Part shown: in pieces, positions 9,432 through 18,239 of the stretch
Layout: every line of letters starts with the position of its first letter
Numbering within the stretch: position 1 is the first letter of the stretch
DNA from: Chlorobium ferrooxidans DSM 13031
Lineage (GTDB): Bacteria > Bacteroidota > Chlorobiia > Chlorobiales > Chlorobiaceae
DNA length: 64,000 nt
Direction: 5' to 3'
Assembly (NCBI RefSeq): GCF_000168715.1
Contig: NZ_AASE01000002.1
Coordinates: 177,424-241,423 of the forward strand
Notes under the pieces: model-generated
What the model saw: the letters and a program-made list of their open reading frames with translations, nothing else
The model's database searches: none
Told to the model about the DNA's origin: nothing
Program-made: the position numbers and the translations under genes

Positions 9432-10388
9432 TCATACACTCCTGACATAGCGGTTCACCCTTCTCAAGCCCCCGGTAACATACCCTTTTATCTGACCTTC
9501 AACTGTCCAGCCCAATACTTTTTTTAAATCTTTATCACCAAGCATCCATTTTTTACCAAGGATTTGTTCGCCATAGGAAACATCCTTACGCCCTTTGGCG
9601 GGATGGCCCGGAAATAACCATGGATATCTCCCCTTAACGTATGACTCTTTTTGTGACTCGATCAGATGATTATAATAACTCTCACTGTATTCATGAACAT
9701 TTCCAGCAGCCGTTATCATATTATTGTCATACATATGATATGGCCCGCAAATTGAGACTGTACAGCCGCAATAGAGTGCATAGGCAATATGGCTTCCTAT
9801 ACAGTTACTTGTCACATAATCAGCGAACTCGAGCATTCTCCGCATTCTGGCCAGAGCATTCATATCATCCGGCCTTGCGCCTATAACCGGGATAAGATCT
9901 CTTTTTTTAATATCATCCTGTAAGTCCGGAGAGTTATCATACCAGTATATACTGACATAGACATCCGAAAAATCCCTCCTTACTGAATGCAAATAATCGA
10001 GATAGTCCAGATGTGATTTTTTCAGCTTCGCACTCTCCGTAGAGTGGGGCAAAAACGCAAGCAGGGTTTTATCTCTGCGGGCTATGCCCTGCTCGGGTAC
10101 ATAAATCAACGGCAACCCCCCAAGCACACAATTGGTGTACCCTTTTGAATCAACCACCTGCTTTTCATGTTCACTGGCAACCACAATGGAAAGTGATTTT
10201 CTCTGCCCCCGCCCGCCAACAAATATTTCTATATATGGATCATTCCATATCCAGCCATGCAGCCAGTTTGCAAAGCTTAATGGAGCAAAAGTAATTCCTG
10301 TTTTTTTGGCGATGACACCTGAAAATCCATATCGATCGCAAGCATTTCTGAGTTTTTGAATCCTGATTTCGGGCAATATATTATTCAT
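9432..10388 (-). CDS. Unrecognised protein of the glycan locus, possibly GT-B-like
   Basis: A 318-residue soluble protein with no family I can name. The order of motifs is suggestive: a central LLAFLPHSTES strand end, a YVSIYWYD strand, and then YVTSNCIGSHIAYALYCGCTVSICGP. The last looks like the C-terminal donor-site half of GT-B glycosyltransferases and polysaccharide-modifying enzymes, where a serine/glycine turn precedes a YA..CG helix. There is no signal peptide or membrane segment. It stands between a GNAT gene and a GT2 gene in the operon, so a transferase role is a guess from context. Confidence 0.6.
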   Translation of the reverse strand: MNNILPEIRIQKLRNACDRYGFSGVIAKKTGITFAPLSFANWLHGWIWNDPYIEIFVGGRGQRKSLSIVVASEHEKQVVDSKGYTNCVLGGLPLIYVPEQGIARRDKTLLAFLPHSTESAKLKKSHLDYLDYLHSVRRDFSDVYVSIYWYDNSPDLQDDIKKRDLIPVIGARPDDMNALARMRRMLEFADYVTSNCIGSHIAYALYCGCTVSICGPYHMYDNNMITAAGNVHEYSESYYNHLIESQKESYVKGRYPWLFPGHPAKGRKDVSYGEQILGKKWMLGDKDLKKVLGWTVEGQIKGYVTGGLRRVNRYVRSV

Positions 10389-10509
10389 ACAGATATCCTG
10401 CTAAAACAACCCATAAAACAACATCCCGCAAACTTACGGTATATTGTTTTTATTAATGCAATTATCATTAAGTGCGAGGCCGTGCATTTGATTTTTGGGG
10501 TTGGCAAAA

Positions 10510-11055
10510 TCAGGAAGTTCTGAATTTTGCATAATAAAGAATATCCGCCGCCTGCCCGTCAAAAATCTCCTGCGCTTTGCGTACAGCCTCAAAAGTCATA
10601 CCTGACCGTTCCATCAGTTTGATCATTCCGTAGTTGAGTGCTGATGTGCCGGCAGTCAGCTTGCGAATCTCCTTTTGCGATAAAAGCCAGCCTGTAAAGG
10701 TATTCCAGGCATCCTGACCATAGCCCTTTCCCCAAACCGACCTGTCTCCGATCATTATGCCGACATCGACCGTTCCATGATGGCGGAAGCGGTATGCGGT
10801 CATGGTTCCGATTTGACGATTATCACTCAAAGCATGAATACTCATGAAAAGATTATCCGTGTCACTGAAAGTGGCAAGATAGCGCCGGGAGCTTTCAGCA
10901 TCATGCCTGTGAAATCGCTGATTGCTGTAGCGAACCACTTCCGGATCGTTCAGCCATCCGATGTATACTTCATTGATGTCCGCCGGAGTGAAGAGCCTCA
11001 GCAGCACCTTCTCTCCACAGAGAACCGGACCCTCTTCTGTTACCATCTTTTCCAT
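10510..11055 (-). CDS. GNAT N-acetyltransferase, candidate PseH
   Basis: A 181-residue RimJ/RimL-like GNAT protein. The acetyl-CoA site is visible as IMIGDRSVWGKGYGQDAW (GKGYG loop), followed by the ALNYGMIKLMERSGMTFE region typical of this fold. A strong ribosome site (AAGGAGG, six bases before ATG) supports the start. The pseB, pseC, pseG, pseI and pseF genes are all present in the same operon. Their pathway needs an acetyltransferase for the 4-amino sugar, and this is the only GNAT in the locus, so it is the pseH candidate. It could instead acylate the product of the nearby DegT aminotransferase. Confidence 0.8.
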   Translation of the reverse strand: MEKMVTEEGPVLCGEKVLLRLFTPADINEVYIGWLNDPEVVRYSNQRFHRHDAESSRRYLATFSDTDNLFMSIHALSDNRQIGTMTAYRFRHHGTVDVGIMIGDRSVWGKGYGQDAWNTFTGWLLSQKEIRKLTAGTSALNYGMIKLMERSGMTFEAVRKAQEIFDGQAADILYYAKFRTS

Positions 11056-11063
11056 CAGCCTCC

Positions 11064-12344
11064 TTACCCCTTGAGCGAGTCAAGATTCTGCCATACTTTC
11101 CTTATCGCTGTGATGATCAAATCAACATCTTCACCGTCGAGATCATAGACACACATGCCGAAACCGAGATAGGCCTCGTCCTGCATTTTTTCCGCAACCG
11201 GACAGATCCCCTTGCGGTAATCCACATCCCTGTGACAAATTTCAGAGTTCCAGGGAAAACCTTTTGTTCCATATGCCATTTTCTGCTGGTAACAGGGCAG
11301 AAGATGAATATTCTGATAACGGTTGCTTAACGACAATCCTTCCGCCTGCAATGCGGCATGGATGCGTTCCCTGCTGACGCCTGTTTCTGATGCATCGACA
11401 GTCATCGGGTAGACATAATAGACATGCGTACGATCCGGCCTGACCACAGGAAGCTTCAGACCCGGCAGTCCGGCCAGACCCTCGTTCAGTCGATCAGCGG
11501 TTGCCTGGCGGGACTGTACAAACCGGCCAAGTTTTTTCAATTGCTCAATTCCAATAGCGCACTCAATCTCTCCAAGCCTGAAATTGTATCCAAGCATATT
11601 GGACAGATTGCTCACACCCTTGTCTTCCACAACAACTTCGGCATGGTTGCGAATCAACTGGAGACGTTCGGCAAGTTCGTCATCATCAGTAACAAGAACC
11701 CCTCCCTCACCGGTATGTATATGCTTGTGGTAATTGAGACTGTATCCTCCGACATGTGCAAGTGTTCCTGCGTATTTATCCCTGTAGAGCGCTCCGGGTG
11801 ACTGCGCAGTATCGGAAATAACCTTGAGCCCGTGTCTGGCGGCAATGGTCATCAATTCATCCATGTCGGCTGATTGGCCGAAAATATCCGCCACTATAAT
11901 CGCCCTGGTATAGGGGGTGATGTTCGCTTCAACAGATGCAGGATCCAGGTTGAAAGTTTCGGGATCAATATCTGCAAAGACCGGAATGGCATTCCAATGC
12001 AGTATAGCTGTTGCTGTTGCACTCATGGTCCATGGCGTAACAATAACCTCATCACCCGGCTCAATGCCAATCGCACCTACCGCAGCAACAAGACCGGATG
12101 TCCATGAGTTGACTGTAATGGCATGCTTTACTCCGAAGTAGTCAGCACAGTTTCTTTCAAATTCCCGAACCTTCGGACCTCCGTAAAAATCCTCATGCCA
12201 TACTCCCAGAAACTGTGATAACACACCACTCTCTATGACCTCTTTGGCGGCATGAACCTCTTCCGTTCCGATCGAATTATATCGCCTGAATGGCCTGTTG
12301 ACCGTTTTCGGCCCACCGTGTAATGCTAACTTTTCTATGGTCAT
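11064..12344 (-). CDS. DegT/DnrJ/EryC1 aminotransferase
   Basis: A 426-residue PLP-dependent sugar aminotransferase, longer than typical DegT proteins. The PLP lysine is K207 in SLNYHKHIHTGEGG and the cofactor aspartate is D178 in VISDTAQSPGA. The histidine-rich lysine motif resembles the subgroup that acts in amino-cyclitol and ketosugar pathways rather than the SFHPxK type of PseC. Its start codon shares one base with the stop of the oxidoreductase gene (TAATG). That coupling suggests the Gfo/Idh/MocA enzyme makes the keto group that this enzyme aminates. Confidence 0.88.
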   Translation of the reverse strand: MTIEKLALHGGPKTVNRPFRRYNSIGTEEVHAAKEVIESGVLSQFLGVWHEDFYGGPKVREFERNCADYFGVKHAITVNSWTSGLVAAVGAIGIEPGDEVIVTPWTMSATATAILHWNAIPVFADIDPETFNLDPASVEANITPYTRAIIVADIFGQSADMDELMTIAARHGLKVISDTAQSPGALYRDKYAGTLAHVGGYSLNYHKHIHTGEGGVLVTDDDELAERLQLIRNHAEVVVEDKGVSNLSNMLGYNFRLGEIECAIGIEQLKKLGRFVQSRQATADRLNEGLAGLPGLKLPVVRPDRTHVYYVYPMTVDASETGVSRERIHAALQAEGLSLSNRYQNIHLLPCYQQKMAYGTKGFPWNSEICHRDVDYRKGICPVAEKMQDEAYLGFGMCVYDLDGEDVDLIITAIRKVWQNLDSLKG

Positions 12345-13318
12345 TATCCTCTCTGATTAATTATTTGCTGCATAGCCTCAAGAGTCGCAAGAGCCTGGTT
12401 GCCCGTGCACAAGGTGTACCTGCGTCCGGCAAGAAAATCTGCCACCTGGTCCGCCACATACCATTGATTGCGGTTCATTCCGGTTACAATCTCTTCGGCG
12501 GCCGGCTGCAGCACCCTGTAGCCTGAAATGGTTGGATGGGGAGTCGTTGACTGCCAGGTAATGGAAGCGCCCCCCTGCTCATAGCGCAGTCGACCGGAGG
12601 GACAAAGCAGTTCTATGGTATGATGGGAAAATGCCTCCTCCCATGCTGATATAAAAACAACTTTGCCGTTCTCGAACTCAACATGCACATCAGGCTCAGG
12701 ATCTGTATTATCCCAGAGGCGACCCCGGTCGAGAAGCCCGGCTCTCACGAAACTTCCGAGCCAGAACTCCAGCAGATTGAAAAAATGTGACCCGTTATGC
12801 AAAAAACCTTTTGAATACCAGGCAACCCCCTTTATGGGTGCCGATAGTAAACCCTCGTCGATACGCCTTTTCACCTCCAATGCACCGATATCAACCCTTC
12901 GCATATAATTGACAAAAAGTTTCACGCCGGCAGATTGACAGGCTTCAACCATCTCCCGGGCTTCAAGCGGATTATAGGCTAAGGGCTTTTCACAGAGAAT
13001 GACCTTTGGTTTTGAATGCGACAATATCGTATGGACAGCCTCCCGGTGCAGTGCTGTCGGCGTTGCGATGACCACGACAGCCGGTTTTTCAGCCCTCAGT
13101 GCGCTTTCTGTATCGGCATAGGCCGGTTTGTTGTAATGACTTTCAAAAAGCCTGCGTTGAGCCGACGACGGGTCAACTGCACCTGAGAGTTCAAAGGCTT
13201 CGTGAAGTGAAAATGCCCTGGCATGGCTGAAGACAAACTTTGCCGGATCAAGCAGAAGATCATAGCCCATGCCTATCTGACCAAGGCCAATGATGAGACT
13301 CTTTTCAGCCATCCGCAC
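12344..13318 (-). CDS. Gfo/Idh/MocA family NAD(P)-dependent oxidoreductase
   Basis: A 324-residue sugar oxidoreductase. The N-terminal Rossmann motif is IIGLGQIGMGY, and the family hallmark EKP occurs in ILCEKPLAYNP with the usual VVIATPTALHRE strand before it. The C-terminal half is the alpha/beta domain that binds the sugar. A second possible ATG lies two codons in. It overlaps the upstream gene by 14 bp and shares a base with the downstream aminotransferase start, so the three genes are tightly coupled. It probably oxidises a hydroxyl of a sugar or sugar acid before amination. Confidence 0.85.
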   Translation of the reverse strand: MRMAEKSLIIGLGQIGMGYDLLLDPAKFVFSHARAFSLHEAFELSGAVDPSSAQRRLFESHYNKPAYADTESALRAEKPAVVVIATPTALHREAVHTILSHSKPKVILCEKPLAYNPLEAREMVEACQSAGVKLFVNYMRRVDIGALEVKRRIDEGLLSAPIKGVAWYSKGFLHNGSHFFNLLEFWLGSFVRAGLLDRGRLWDNTDPEPDVHVEFENGKVVFISAWEEAFSHHTIELLCPSGRLRYEQGGASITWQSTTPHPTISGYRVLQPAAEEIVTGMNRNQWYVADQVADFLAGRRYTLCTGNQALATLEAMQQIINQRG

Positions 13319-14222
13319 TATTCCGGTAATCAGTAACTAAAATCGGCATATGCTCTATTTCAGAAAATGGAAGAACGCATGGCCTGCCGCCAGAAGGTAT
13401 TGAACTTATCACCCTTTTTTTTGCCAGCAGAGCTACTACCAGTGCCATTGATGCACAACCGACCACAACATCTGCTTCTGCAATTTCTTCGAAGAGTGTT
13501 TTGCCGCTGCTAACCCTGATGTTCAAGGGCGAGCTGTTCTTTATCTGATCGTATTTGCCTTTTGCTTCTGTGGGATGAAGCCTGAGATTGATGACCGGTT
13601 CCGGAGAGCCGAGTACCTGAATATTTTCCAGAAAAAACAGCAAGGCATCTTCTTCGGTATATCCAAAAAAGCGTTCATCACCATACTTGTAGAGCGCAAA
13701 CTCACGTACCGGCTCGCAAACATAAAGCACAGTAAATGAAGCAGCATCTTGTTTTATCTGGGAAATGCTTTCAAACTCAAGTTTTATATCCTCAAAATAG
13801 GGATTGGTCTGCAGGTTAATCGGGAGATCAGGAAAATGAGTTTGTGCTATTTTTTGAGCATGCTCATCCCCAACCCATATTTCATCGGGAAGAACCATAT
13901 CTCCCTGCTCCAGAAACCTCTCGGAGTAATTGACCCAGTGGTCCAGAAAGGCAACACTGTGCTTGCCTGCTGATTTTGCCTGCATTATGGCTTGTCGTTC
14001 AAGGCTGGATTGCCAGCTTGTCCCGCATAGTACCCAGTCGCTTTCTTCGATTGCTTCAGTGAGGGAGACGACAGAACAATTGCCGAGCTTGCGCTGAAAA
14101 ACGCCTGCCGCCGGGCCATCAAGAGCCAAAGAATAAGGGCCATCGTATCTGCGCAGCCAGCTACTGAGAATCTCTGCACCGCCGGCATCGTGACTGACGA
14201 CAGCTATCCGCCCTTCAGTCAT
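13305..14222 (-). CDS. Unrecognised protein of the glycan locus, GT-B-like features
   Basis: A 305-residue soluble protein without a family I can name. It starts with a Rossmann-like strand-loop RIAVVSHDAGGAEIL, has a central FTVLYVCEPVREF strand, then NLRLHPTEAKGKYD and a GCASMALVVALLAKKRVIS segment. The HPxE..GKY motif followed by a serine-containing helix resembles the C-terminal half of sialyl-, polysialyl- and CDP-glycerol-type transferases. A glycosyltransferase role is therefore plausible but unproven. It is coupled to the SpsF-like gene by an ATGA overlap, so the two proteins may act in sequence, with this one using a CMP-activated donor. Confidence 0.6.
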   Translation of the reverse strand: MTEGRIAVVSHDAGGAEILSSWLRRYDGPYSLALDGPAAGVFQRKLGNCSVVSLTEAIEESDWVLCGTSWQSSLERQAIMQAKSAGKHSVAFLDHWVNYSERFLEQGDMVLPDEIWVGDEHAQKIAQTHFPDLPINLQTNPYFEDIKLEFESISQIKQDAASFTVLYVCEPVREFALYKYGDERFFGYTEEDALLFFLENIQVLGSPEPVINLRLHPTEAKGKYDQIKNSSPLNIRVSSGKTLFEEIAEADVVVGCASMALVVALLAKKRVISSIPSGGRPCVLPFSEIEHMPILVTDYRNSADG

Positions 14223-14971
14223 GTATTCCCCTTGCGCCTGACTTCATGATTAATAGCCACCCACTCCGGTTTTTCTTTGAGAAGTTGAAGAACATCGCTG
14301 CAGCTGAATAATGGATTCTCATCGCCAAAGTGCTCAATAATACGTTTCAGAAGCTCATAATCTCTTTTTTCATCGAGCGTCAGCCCTAAACCCGGCCAGT
14401 AATGAGTGCGGAAAGGAACCAGATATATTGGCGGAAAGAGCTCCGGGTTACGTAAAATATGCATCGTAACATGCTCCCTGTCAAGAGGCTCATCGGTCAT
14501 GCTTTCCGACTTCGCAAGCACTTCAGTGGAGAAGACCTGTGCGCCCATACCATCGGGCATGCCAAAGTTACCGATATTGACATACTGAGCCCGGCTGTTG
14601 GCATAGTATGTTTTTATAACCTGTTCCACCAGCATGGGATCAATTATCGGACAATCGCCTGTAACTTCACAGATAACCTGGGCATTGTAAGCCCGGGCCG
14701 ACTGCAGCACGCGTCCCATAACATCTTCTTCACTTCCACGAAATACACCTGTATTTTCCCTGATTGCCAGCTGCTCAAGTACGTCATCGTCAGCGTTGGT
14801 TGTAGTGGCAATAACAATTTCATCAATATCCGGCACAGCTTTTAGCCGGGCAATCAAATGACTGAGCATCGGCTTTCCATCTGCAGGCAGCAAATGCTTG
14901 CCCGGTAATCGGGATGAAGTCATACGTGCCTCAACAATTGCCACCACTTTTTCATTTTCTCGTTGCTTCAT
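14219..14971 (-). CDS. SpsF-like CMP-sugar cytidylyltransferase
   Basis: A 250-residue nucleotidyltransferase of the acylneuraminate cytidylyltransferase superfamily. The nucleotide-binding loop is IVEARMTSSRLPGKHLL, followed by KPMLSHLIARL and the metal-site region CEVTGDCPIIDP. These are SpsF features and differ from those of the PseF protein encoded further upstream. The window therefore encodes two distinct CMP-sugar synthetases. This one travels with the aldolase fusion and the Gfo/Idh and DegT genes, and may activate their product rather than pseudaminic acid. Confidence 0.87.
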   Translation of the reverse strand: MKQRENEKVVAIVEARMTSSRLPGKHLLPADGKPMLSHLIARLKAVPDIDEIVIATTTNADDDVLEQLAIRENTGVFRGSEEDVMGRVLQSARAYNAQVICEVTGDCPIIDPMLVEQVIKTYYANSRAQYVNIGNFGMPDGMGAQVFSTEVLAKSESMTDEPLDREHVTMHILRNPELFPPIYLVPFRTHYWPGLGLTLDEKRDYELLKRIIEHFGDENPLFSCSDVLQLLKEKPEWVAINHEVRRKGNT

Positions 14972-15079
14972 AGAGGGAAACAGTAATTATAAGAGGGGAA
15001 ATTACAGAAAACAGCGTCAGTTAAACTTCTTTAACTTTATGACCTTACACCACGGCATTGGATATGGCCGTTACGGCAT

Positions 15080-17125
15080 TCAGTCCAGCCAATCCTGATC
15101 ACGTTTCAAGCCCATTACACCGGCAAGAAGGTTACCCTTGATTGAATTTTTTACACTTTCCATCGCACGTGAATCCGTTTCACTCAACCGGGACTTGATT
15201 CGTCCCTTACCGTCGGCAATGCCGATTACCTCTGACGGGTTTTTTATAGAGTTGACTACAACCTCACCATCGGAACCCCAGACGCCTCCGGCAACAACAG
15301 GTACTGAATTGATAGCAGCTCTTCCTGTTATGTTATCCACAAGGTTCTGGGCATCAAGCAGGCCGACCACCTCTCCGACTATTGCTGCACGGCCATCCAG
15401 ACGAATAACCTCAACGCCATTCCGAAGCAGATCTCTGGCGATTTGTCCGGTAACAGCCCCCGAGACCAGATCATAGACCAGGGTGATGTTTTCAGAAAAC
15501 AGCTGATTATTATTTTCAGTCTTTCCTGCCACGACGATAATAGATGCCTGTTCAGAGTCAACAATTGAAATGCCCCAGTAGGGAAAGAGCGCGCTCAACA
15601 TTTTTGTACGGTCATCTTCACCGTAAAGTGCGATGCAATTTCCTCCCCGTTTTCCTGCTTCAATGGCAACAATATGACAGGCGCTTATCAATCCGGCTAT
15701 TTCGTCTCCGTAGGGAAGCATCCGTGATTGCCATTCACGGGATTCCAGACGGGTGACACATATGTTCCAGCTGTCAAAACGTGGCGTCTTGTCAAGGAAT
15801 ATGACATCAACCCTGCCGTCAATCTCAGAAACGACCCGCTCAAGGTCTGCTGCATCAGAAACCTCTATGGCGCCAACCACAGCATAATTCAGTAATCTGA
15901 TCTCCTGAAGCTTGATTTCGTTGTGATCATCTTCAATCCATGGACCTGCTATCACAATCACTGAAGGTCGATCCATCCTTAATGACTGGCTCCTGGTCTC
16001 GTTGGCATATCGCCCGATATCAAACGAGGGAGTTTCTGACCATTTAATGGTCCCGGTATAATCACCGGCCTCATCACCGGGACCAACTTTCCTTGACAGC
16101 GACTGCTCTTTGGCATACGCTGCGGCCGAGAGGGCATCCGCTTCAGAAATATGACGTTTTGCATCATGGCCTAAAACCAGAACAACATCCCTGAGACTGA
16201 TCTGATACTGCAATGCTGCCTTTTCAAGCAGAGGTAAAAATCCGCTGTGTATCTGGGCAAAGCCGAGCGCCTGTTCCAATGAGCTGTGCCGCCAGCGCTG
16301 TTCAAGAAAAGGACGAATCGTTTTTTCAGCTAAATCACCGGCATTCCATGCATTGACTCCTGTTTCATACCCGGCCCGGCAAAGCACCATCGCCAAGACC
16401 TCGGTTGCTGCATTGCCGATGCTTCTTCCGATTCCGAGCAAAGAGCCGTCTACAATATCACAACCTGCTCCTACTGCAGAAAGAGAGCATGCTGTACTGA
16501 GGGAGAGGTTGTCGTGACCATGAAACCCGATTCGTGCCGAAACACCTGCAAGAGTGAATTCTTTCCTTATTTCCGAAACATATTCTGCAACTTCAGAGGG
16601 CAGCATACCTCCTGCTGAATCAACCACGTATACTCCATCAGCCCCTGCCTCAACAAAACGGAGCGAGCCTTCCCTGCTCTCTTTTAAGGAATAGGCATAG
16701 ATTTTCATGATGTTTGCCCAAACCTCAAGACCGAGACGTTTTGCCTCCCGTATGGCATGACAGGCCTGATCTATGGCGTCAAGTGATACACCCACACGAA
16801 CAAACGCCCCACCCTCATCGGCCAGCAGTTTGAGATCGGAGAGCTCCCCGATTCCCGGTATATAGAAAAAACCGAACCTGGCCCTGCGTATTGCATTGGA
16901 ACATGCACGCATGTAAACTAAATCCGTCACGGCCTGGGCTCCTTTTCCGGCACGATCGGCGCCAAGTCCCAGGCCATGACCCACTTCGATATAATTGATC
17001 CCCGAGAGTTCAAGCCCATGGGCAATCAGTGCGGTTTCATCAGCCGTAAATTGATACCCGATCGTATAACTGCCGTCTCTGAGGGTCGTATCGAGAATAT
17101 CGACATGATGTAAAGTACTATCCAT
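15080..17125 (-). CDS. Aldolase-domain fusion protein (HMGL/DmpG-like plus C-terminal domain)
   Basis: A 681-residue two-part protein. Residues 1 to about 330 form an HMGL-like aldolase TIM barrel related to 4-hydroxy-2-oxovalerate aldolase. The catalytic DTTLRDGSY motif is at the N-terminus, with IEVGHGLGLG, and a metal-binding GFHGHDNLS loop. Known relatives join or split pyruvate and an aldehyde using a divalent metal. Residues from about 390 to 681 contain two alternating alpha/beta segments (GNCIALYGEDDRTKML; LVYDLVSGAVTGQIARDLL) that look Rossmann-like but belong to no family I recognise. It overlaps the upstream DegT-like gene by 8 bp. A role in building or remodelling a 2-keto sugar acid is inferred. 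Confidence 0.75.
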   Translation of the reverse strand: MDSTLHHVDILDTTLRDGSYTIGYQFTADETALIAHGLELSGINYIEVGHGLGLGADRAGKGAQAVTDLVYMRACSNAIRRARFGFFYIPGIGELSDLKLLADEGGAFVRVGVSLDAIDQACHAIREAKRLGLEVWANIMKIYAYSLKESREGSLRFVEAGADGVYVVDSAGGMLPSEVAEYVSEIRKEFTLAGVSARIGFHGHDNLSLSTACSLSAVGAGCDIVDGSLLGIGRSIGNAATEVLAMVLCRAGYETGVNAWNAGDLAEKTIRPFLEQRWRHSSLEQALGFAQIHSGFLPLLEKAALQYQISLRDVVLVLGHDAKRHISEADALSAAAYAKEQSLSRKVGPGDEAGDYTGTIKWSETPSFDIGRYANETRSQSLRMDRPSVIVIAGPWIEDDHNEIKLQEIRLLNYAVVGAIEVSDAADLERVVSEIDGRVDVIFLDKTPRFDSWNICVTRLESREWQSRMLPYGDEIAGLISACHIVAIEAGKRGGNCIALYGEDDRTKMLSALFPYWGISIVDSEQASIIVVAGKTENNNQLFSENITLVYDLVSGAVTGQIARDLLRNGVEVIRLDGRAAIVGEVVGLLDAQNLVDNITGRAAINSVPVVAGGVWGSDGEVVVNSIKNPSEVIGIADGKGRIKSRLSETDSRAMESVKNSIKGNLLAGVMGLKRDQDWLD

Positions 17126-18239
17126 ATCCAGCCTTATCCAGTTTACTGATGAATACAGATGCTGACTTCTTTACCCGATCCATACTTGTCCTGTCATCAA
17201 CCCACAGCTGAAATATCTCCTGAGACAGCGACTCTGTAAAGCCCAGCTGCGCCGTTGAAGAACCGTCACGCGCCATCATCCAGTGGGACGGGATATACCA
17301 GTTGCTGATATCTATGCTTTCGAGCCTTACAGCATCACTCAATGCCTTTTGCTCCGCCCAGTCAATACCCGGAAGACGAAATACAGCCCGCCATGGCACT
17401 GAACCCGCCGTCATGCGAAGAGGAACCAGTGCGGTATCTGAAAGCAAATCCATATACTCCAGACTCTTCTCATTTCTCTGCTCTGCAGCGGATTCAAGAC
17501 GGGTCAGCTGTGCCGAAATTTCTTCTGCAGCAGCCGGATTCCATCTGCTCAGAACAAGTGGCTTATAGATGCTCATAAGCCCTCCGAAAGCTTCCCTCGC
17601 CCCTTCGGGTTTGATTCCAAGCTGATTGCGTGCAGCATAGAACATTTCCAGAAACTTCGCGGCAACAGAAGCGGAATCCGATGTGAAACCTGAATAGGTA
17701 TCGGTGAATTTCCTGATTTGATCTGCAAGAGAACCATCATCTGTCAAAACCATGCCCCCATGTTTGACATCAATGATCTTTGTGTGCCCGAATGAAATAA
17801 GGGAAGCATCACCAAAACTGCCGCAGGGCTTGTTCTGCAGCGTTCCTCCGAACGATTGCGCTGCATCTTCGATGAAATAAATCCCTTTTTTGCGGCAGAG
17901 ATCGGCAACAGAGGCCGCGTTTCCGACATTGCCGAACAGATGAACAAATAAAACCGCATCTACACCGGCATCGAAAACGCGCTGCCATTCCGAATCGGAA
18001 ACATTGCCTGTCTCCACATCTATATCACAGAAAACAGGTTCCCATCCTGCATGCAGTACTGCAGCAAGCGGACTCTGGCAGAGAAAAGATGGCAGAGCTA
18101 TTTTTTGTGGTGCGTTAGCTATCTTCCAGAGTGAGAGAAGGGCAAAGAGGCCAAAAGCAGCTCGCCCCAGGGCAACCGCTTCACCCCTTGAGGTTAACTC
18201 TGCAACCTGATGTTCAAGCTGTACTGTTTCAGTTTTCAC
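17118..18239 (-). CDS. Divergent DegT/DnrJ/EryC1-type PLP protein
   Basis: A type I fold PLP protein distantly related to DegT sugar aminotransferases. The aspartate of FIEDAAQSFGG and the lysine of SFGHTKIIDVKHGG (about 165 residues into the longest frame) are both present, so it may still be catalytic. The second half, rich in serine and alanine, diverges strongly from standard family members. The open frame reaches a TTG at 18272. The GTG at 18239 overlaps the upstream gene by only 11 bp and is my choice. Its substrate is unknown; it lies between a NodB-like deacetylase and the aldolase fusion. Confidence 0.75.
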   Translation of the reverse strand: MKTETVQLEHQVAELTSRGEAVALGRAAFGLFALLSLWKIANAPQKIALPSFLCQSPLAAVLHAGWEPVFCDIDVETGNVSDSEWQRVFDAGVDAVLFVHLFGNVGNAASVADLCRKKGIYFIEDAAQSFGGTLQNKPCGSFGDASLISFGHTKIIDVKHGGMVLTDDGSLADQIRKFTDTYSGFTSDSASVAAKFLEMFYAARNQLGIKPEGAREAFGGLMSIYKPLVLSRWNPAAAEEISAQLTRLESAAEQRNEKSLEYMDLLSDTALVPLRMTAGSVPWRAVFRLPGIDWAEQKALSDAVRLESIDISNWYIPSHWMMARDGSSTAQLGFTESLSQEIFQLWVDDRTSMDRVKKSASVFISKLDKAGYG

